A DNA stretch of 64,000 nt from GCA-2731375 sp002731375 (lineage in GTDB: Bacteria; Pseudomonadota; Alphaproteobacteria; GCA-2731375), in assembly GCA_030752605.1 (NCBI GenBank), contig JASMDX010000062.1:93651-157650 (forward strand). Reading direction: 5' to 3'. Both the position numbers and the translations under genes were made by a program. The notes beneath the pieces were generated by a model. That model was not told where the DNA came from, did no database searches, and saw only the letters and a list, made by a program, of their open reading frames with translations. The first letter of the stretch is position 1, and each line of letters opens with the position of its first letter. Shown here piece after piece: positions 63,862 to 64,000 of the stretch.

Positions 63862-64000
63862 CCCATTTCCCAGATGAACTCGTTAATCGATGCCCTGAGA
63901 TGGAGATTATGCTATAAGAATCAATATGTTGAGGAGTTGATGGAGTGGTTGGCATGGCACACCCGACGGGTGAATCTAAACGGGACGGACTTCGGGTCGA
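63862..64000. other. Window edge without a recognisable gene
   Basis: No protein family is visible on either strand. A short plus-strand frame (ATG at 63940 after GAGGAG) runs off the end as MEWLAWHTRRVNLNGTDFGS; I cannot tell whether it is real. Confidence 0.3.

Noticed and set aside
63940..64000. Plus-strand frame MEWLAWHTRRVNLNGTDFGS at the window end
   Set aside because: Only 20 codons are visible and no family is recognised, so it is not called as a gene.

Overview
The window is a high-GC chromosomal segment of an alphaproteobacterium. Gene content and order suggest the Rhodospirillales or a relative. The grounds are a dcw cluster that makes meso-diaminopimelate peptidoglycan, a plant-type glutamate-cysteine ligase beside rsmE and ubiA, rsmB next to a DUF1674 (SDHAF4-like) gene, rpe and a heparinase II/III gene, argD-argF-hslO, and tldE followed by a CysQ-like phosphatase. 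This is an inference from gene content; no rRNA gene is present.

Layout. 1-13810 (minus): the division and cell wall cluster mraZ-rsmH-ftsL-ftsI-murE-murF-mraY-murD-ftsW-murG-murC-murB-ddl', packed with ATGA-type stop/start overlaps and preceded by a 10-bp-periodic row of TGGGN boxes, a likely MraZ operator. 14286-14951: broken gene fragments. 14958-15362: RNase P RNA. 15379-17445: ampD, mobA and fdhD. 17518-18990: an ArsR-type repressor, a YraQ/ArsP-like permease and a 30-bp palindromic operator. 19004-26233: yqgE, a DsbD alpha-domain protein, a peroxiredoxin that has lost its active site, an HTH protein, qmcA-nfeD, an SDR gene followed by a 90-bp inverted-repeat element, cysQ, and a frameshifted histidine kinase. 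26220-34889: acyl-CoA synthetase, acyl-CoA dehydrogenase, MDR oxidoreductase, CDF transporter, aminotransferase, DenD-like and SDR genes. 34895-42144: metA with a metal-ligand-less phosphoesterase-fold protein, dapB, nth, heparinase II/III, rpe, rsmB, DUF1674. 42282-48997: tldE, an IMPase, a class IV aminotransferase coupled to a molybdopterin oxidoreductase, a frameshifted EamA exporter and an HD-GYP remnant. 49021-53929: a sigma70-like promoter, argD-argF-hslO-lipoprotein, then argE on the other strand. 54050-58921: an RND pump and a collapsed TRAP transporter. 58933-63079: alpha/beta hydrolase, gshA, rsmE, ubiA. 63097-63861: decayed Tad pilus genes.

How the genes work together. Many genes serve the envelope: the dcw cluster, AmpD recycling and the RND pump. 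MobA and FdhD supply cofactor and sulfur to molybdenum enzymes such as the oxidoreductase at 45.5-47.6 kb. DapB feeds both lysine and the diaminopimelate that MurE adds. MetA and the Arg genes are ordinary biosynthesis.

The most striking feature is about eight broken genes of different mutation classes (frameshift, nonsense, internal deletion, truncation) scattered among intact housekeeping genes, mostly hitting transport, signalling, redox and pilus functions. I see no phage, insertion sequence, CRISPR array or defence island. The best candidates for new biology are small: the MraZ operator array, the 90-bp inverted-repeat element, the phosphoesterase-like pseudoenzyme linked to metA, and the in-frame DctQ-DctM fusion.
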